This document shows positions 61,592 through 64,000 of a DNA stretch of 64,000 bases, piece by piece. Position numbers and translations under genes: made by a program. Each line of letters begins with the position of its first letter. Position 1 is the first letter of the stretch. The DNA is from Paraburkholderia bannensis (GTDB taxonomy: Bacteria; Pseudomonadota; Gammaproteobacteria; Burkholderiales; Burkholderiaceae). The notes beneath the pieces were generated by a model. That model saw only the letters and a list, made by a program, of their open reading frames with translations, ran no database searches and had not been told where the DNA came from. The stretch is from NCBI RefSeq assembly GCF_014200455.1, contig NZ_JACHBW010000005.1, positions 124,001 to 188,000 of the forward strand, given 5' to 3'.

Positions 61592-63022
61592 ATGGCCTAT
61601 ACGGAGACGATCGGTCCGCGTACCTACCGTTTCGCGGACCTGAAAAGCCTGCTGGCGAAGGCGAGTCCGCTGCGCAGCGGCGACCAGCTCGCCGGCGTGG
61701 CGGCGGCCAGCGAGGAAGAGCGCGTCGCCGCGAAAATGGCGCTGGCCGAGGTGCCGCTCAAGACCTTCCTGAACGAAGCGTTGATCCCCTACGAGAGTGA
61801 CGAAGTCACGCGCCTGATCGTCGATACGCACGACGCGCAGGCGTTCGCGATGGTCTCCCATCTCACGGTGGGCGACTTCCGTAACTGGCTGCTCTCGCCC
61901 GCGGCGGATAGCGCCGCGCTTGAGCGCGTAGGGCGCGGCCTCACGCCGGAGATGGTCGCGGCCGTCTCCAAGCTCATGCGCAACCAGGACCTGATCGCGG
62001 TGGCGCGCAAGCGTCCCGTGATCACGCGTTTTCGCAACACCGTGGGGCTGCCGGGTCGCATGTCGGTGCGCCTGCAGCCGAATCATCCCACCGACGACGT
62101 AAAAGGCATTGCCGCTTCCATGCTCGACGGCCTCATGTACGGCTGCGGCGATGCGATGATCGGCATCAATCCCGCCACCGATAGCCTCGCGGCCATCGTC
62201 AAGCTGCTCGCGATGATCGACGGCTTTCGCGAGCGCTATCGCGTGCCCACGCAATCATGCGTGCTCACGCACGTCACCAACACCATCGCGGCCATCGAAA
62301 AGGGCGCCCCCGTCGATCTGGTGTTCCAGTCGATCGCGGGCACGGAAAAGGCCAACGCGAGCTTCGGCATTTCGCTCGCGCTGCTGGGCGAGGCGCGCGA
62401 AGCGGCGCTGTCGCTCAAACGCGGCACCGTCGGCAATAACCTCATGTATTTCGAAACGGGGCAGGGCAGCGCGCTGTCCGCGAACGCGCATTACGGCGTC
62501 GATCAGCAGACCTGCGAAGTGCGCGCCTACGCAGTCGCGCGCCATTTCGATCCGTTTCTCGTCAATACGGTGGTGGGTTTCATCGGCCCGGAATATCTCT
62601 ACGATGGCAAGCAGATCATCCGTGCAGGGCTGGAAGACCATTTCTGCGGCAAGTTGTTAGGGGTGCCGATGGGTTGCGATATCTGCTACACCAATCACGC
62701 CGAAGCCGATTCCGACGATATGGATACGTTGCTCACCCTGCTGGGCACGGCGGGCATCAACTTCATCATGGGGATTCCCGGCGCGGACGACGTGATGCTC
62801 AACTACCAGAGCACGTCGTTCCATGACGCGCTCTATGTGCGCGAGGTGCTGGGCCTGCGCCGCGCGCCTGAATTCGAGGAATGGCTGGAAACCATGGAAA
62901 TCGCCGATGCGAAGGGCGTGCTGCTGCCCACCTCGGCGCGCGTGCCGCTGCTCGCTGGCGCGAACGAGTGGATGGGGATCGAGGGCAGCGGCGTGGGCGC
63001 AGGCCAGGAGGCGAGCGCATGA
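61592..63022 (+). CDS. eutB: Ethanolamine ammonia-lyase heavy chain
   Basis: A 476-residue TIM-barrel subunit of the adenosylcobalamin-dependent lyase that splits ethanolamine into acetaldehyde and ammonia. RMSVRLQPNHPTDDVKGIAA, YGCGDAMIGINPATDS and FQSIAGTEKANASFGISLAL line the substrate site. MGCDICYTNHAEADSDDMDT is the conserved C-terminal strand-loop. CAGGAG lies upstream of the ATG. Its stop overlaps eutC (ATGA). No microcompartment genes are visible, so this is the simple, soluble version of the pathway. Confidence 0.97.
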   Translation: MAYTETIGPRTYRFADLKSLLAKASPLRSGDQLAGVAAASEEERVAAKMALAEVPLKTFLNEALIPYESDEVTRLIVDTHDAQAFAMVSHLTVGDFRNWLLSPAADSAALERVGRGLTPEMVAAVSKLMRNQDLIAVARKRPVITRFRNTVGLPGRMSVRLQPNHPTDDVKGIAASMLDGLMYGCGDAMIGINPATDSLAAIVKLLAMIDGFRERYRVPTQSCVLTHVTNTIAAIEKGAPVDLVFQSIAGTEKANASFGISLALLGEAREAALSLKRGTVGNNLMYFETGQGSALSANAHYGVDQQTCEVRAYAVARHFDPFLVNTVVGFIGPEYLYDGKQIIRAGLEDHFCGKLLGVPMGCDICYTNHAEADSDDMDTLLTLLGTAGINFIMGIPGADDVMLNYQSTSFHDALYVREVLGLRRAPEFEEWLETMEIADAKGVLLPTSARVPLLAGANEWMGIEGSGVGAGQEASA

Positions 63023-63840
63023 GCGATGCCGTCGAAAAGAATCCTTGGGCGGGGCTGAAGGCATTCACGCACGCGCGCATTGCGCTGGGCCGCGCGGGCA
63101 ATGGCCTGCCGACCGCGCCGCTGCTGGCGTTCAATCTCTCGCACGCGCAGGCGCGCGACGCGGTGCATCAGCCGCTCGATGCAGAAACGTTGCGCTCGCA
63201 ACTTGAAGGGCAAGGCTTCGCGACGCTAGGCGTGGCTAGCGCAGCGGCTGACCGGCAGCATTATTTGCGTCGGCCGGACCTCGGGCGCAGGCTAAGCGAC
63301 GAAAGCCGTGAGGCGCTTGCCCAGTTGCGCGCCAACGCCGAGGCCGACGCCGCCTATATCGCGCCGGATGTGGTGTTCGTGGTCGGCGACGGGCTTTCGG
63401 CTTTTGCGGCGGCGAAACAGGCCTTGCCGCTGCTGCAGGCAGTGCGCAGGCGTCTGGATGACGACGCCGCCACGAATTCCTGGCGCATCGGCCCCGTGGT
63501 GGTGGCGCGCCAGGCGCGCGTGGCGCTGGGCGATGAAATCGGCGAATTGCTGGGCGCGAAGCTCGTCGCCATGCTGATAGGCGAGCGTCCCGGATTGAGT
63601 TCGCCCGACAGTCTGGGCGTCTATCTCACATGGGCGCCGAAGGTGGGTTGCCACGACGCGCAGCGCAACTGCATTTCGAATGTGCGGCCCGAAGGCCTGC
63701 CCTACGAAGCGGCGGCGCACAAGCTGCATTACCTGCTCACGCAGGCGCGGCGGTTGCAGTTGACGGGCGTGGGCCTGAAAGACGATAGCGATGCGACCTT
63801 GCCGCAAGAGCCGGTTGTGGCGCGCGTTGAAACGGCGTAA
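63019..63840 (+). CDS. eutC: Ethanolamine ammonia-lyase light chain
   Basis: A 273-residue cobalamin-contacting subunit. LKAFTHARIALGRAGNGLPT is the conserved N-terminal helix, DVVFVVGDGLSAFAAAKQAL the cobalamin-binding region, and LVAMLIGERPGLSSPDSLGV with DAQRNCISNVRPEGLPYEAA the C-terminal core. Its ATG overlaps the eutB stop by 4 bp. No acetaldehyde dehydrogenase or reactivase (eutA) follows within the window, but the window ends 160 bp later. Confidence 0.96.
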   Translation: MSDAVEKNPWAGLKAFTHARIALGRAGNGLPTAPLLAFNLSHAQARDAVHQPLDAETLRSQLEGQGFATLGVASAAADRQHYLRRPDLGRRLSDESREALAQLRANAEADAAYIAPDVVFVVGDGLSAFAAAKQALPLLQAVRRRLDDDAATNSWRIGPVVVARQARVALGDEIGELLGAKLVAMLIGERPGLSSPDSLGVYLTWAPKVGCHDAQRNCISNVRPEGLPYEAAAHKLHYLLTQARRLQLTGVGLKDDSDATLPQEPVVARVETA

Positions 63841-63859
63841 GTGAGCGCGCGGCATTGCG

Positions 63860-63880
63860 CACGCACATTTTTGGTGCGTG
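63860..63880 (+). terminator. Hairpin downstream of eutC
   Basis: CACGCAC and GTGCGTG pair perfectly around an ATTTTTG loop, 20 bp after the eutC stop. There is no U-tract, so termination here is uncertain. Confidence 0.4.
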
Positions 63881-64000
63881 AGTCACGGCGCATTGCGCAA
63901 CGATGCGCCGATTTTGAACATCGATAAACCGCGCCAGGCTTGCCGCGGTGTTCCGCGAAGGCGCATCTTCGACCCATCCGTGTCACAAGCAGGACGCACC

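Overview
The window is high-GC chromosomal DNA from a member of the Burkholderiaceae, most likely Paraburkholderia or a close relative. This is inferred from gene content and codon use: a PhcR/CqsS-type kinase pair, ethanolamine permease with EutBC, bacteriophytochrome, an archaic Csu pilus and the DUF3563 and CsbD families. I see no rRNA, tRNA, CRISPR array, complete insertion sequence or prophage. Most of the sequence is ordinary chromosome organised in short operons. The clear exceptions are one AT-richer two-gene island at 34.1-35.6 kb and one wrecked transporter gene at 8.2-8.5 kb.

Layout. 0-1.7 kb: redox locus (truncated NAD(P)H-binding protein, azoreductase, divergent HxlR regulator). 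2.0-4.0 kb: NudK-type Nudix hydrolase plus a DUF4406 protein, divergent from a DeoR regulator. 4.0-7.0 kb: NodS-like methyltransferase, two CsbD-like stress proteins, glycosyltransferase and PIG-L deacetylase. 7.1-9.5 kb: exported hydrolase, dicarboxylate-symporter pseudogene and a long gene-poor stretch with an orphan terminator. 9.5-15.7 kb: Rieske oxygenase, KAS III-like ketosynthase, CqsS/PhcS-like hybrid kinase with two receiver domains and an HPt domain, and a convergent PhcR-like receiver-kinase. This is the best candidate for an undescribed signalling system. 15.8-21.3 kb: PRC-barrel protein, small hydrophilic protein, MotA/MotB stator, and a GAF-PAS-PAS-GGDEF protein behind a FliA-type promoter. 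21.5-27.5 kb: bacteriophytochrome light-sensing cluster (heme oxygenase, PAS kinase, MazG-like protein, response regulator, BphP). 27.6-31.5 kb: glgA-glgX glycogen genes.

31.8-35.6 kb: ABM-fold protein, membrane protein divergent from a LysR regulator with a near-perfect operator, then a DUF6402 protein with a membrane-anchored partner. 35.6-39.5 kb: three-subunit membrane gluconate-type dehydrogenase (gamma, FAD and triheme cytochrome c subunits). 39.6-40.8 kb: chemoreceptor that lacks its signalling tip. 41.2-47.5 kb: exported SnoaL-like protein, Csu-type pilus operon and a small exported repeat protein. 47.5-49.3 kb: LysR regulator, DUF3563 protein and a tiny SCPU-like protein. 49.7-59.9 kb: ZnuD-like zinc receptor with a Zur-type box, convergent with a TolC-adaptor-RND-response regulator-kinase efflux operon. 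60.1-63.8 kb: ethanolamine uptake and degradation (eat, eutB, eutC).

Themes. Envelope and surface behaviour dominate: stator, chemoreceptor, c-di-GMP synthesis and pili. Sensory phosphorelays are dense, with six histidine-kinase proteins in 64 kb if the receiver-kinase is counted. Coupled genes commonly overlap by 4 bp, and several use TTG starts (glgA, the pilus chaperone, the tip adhesin, the efflux outer-membrane gene). Many transcription units end in long perfect GC hairpins without a U-tract.
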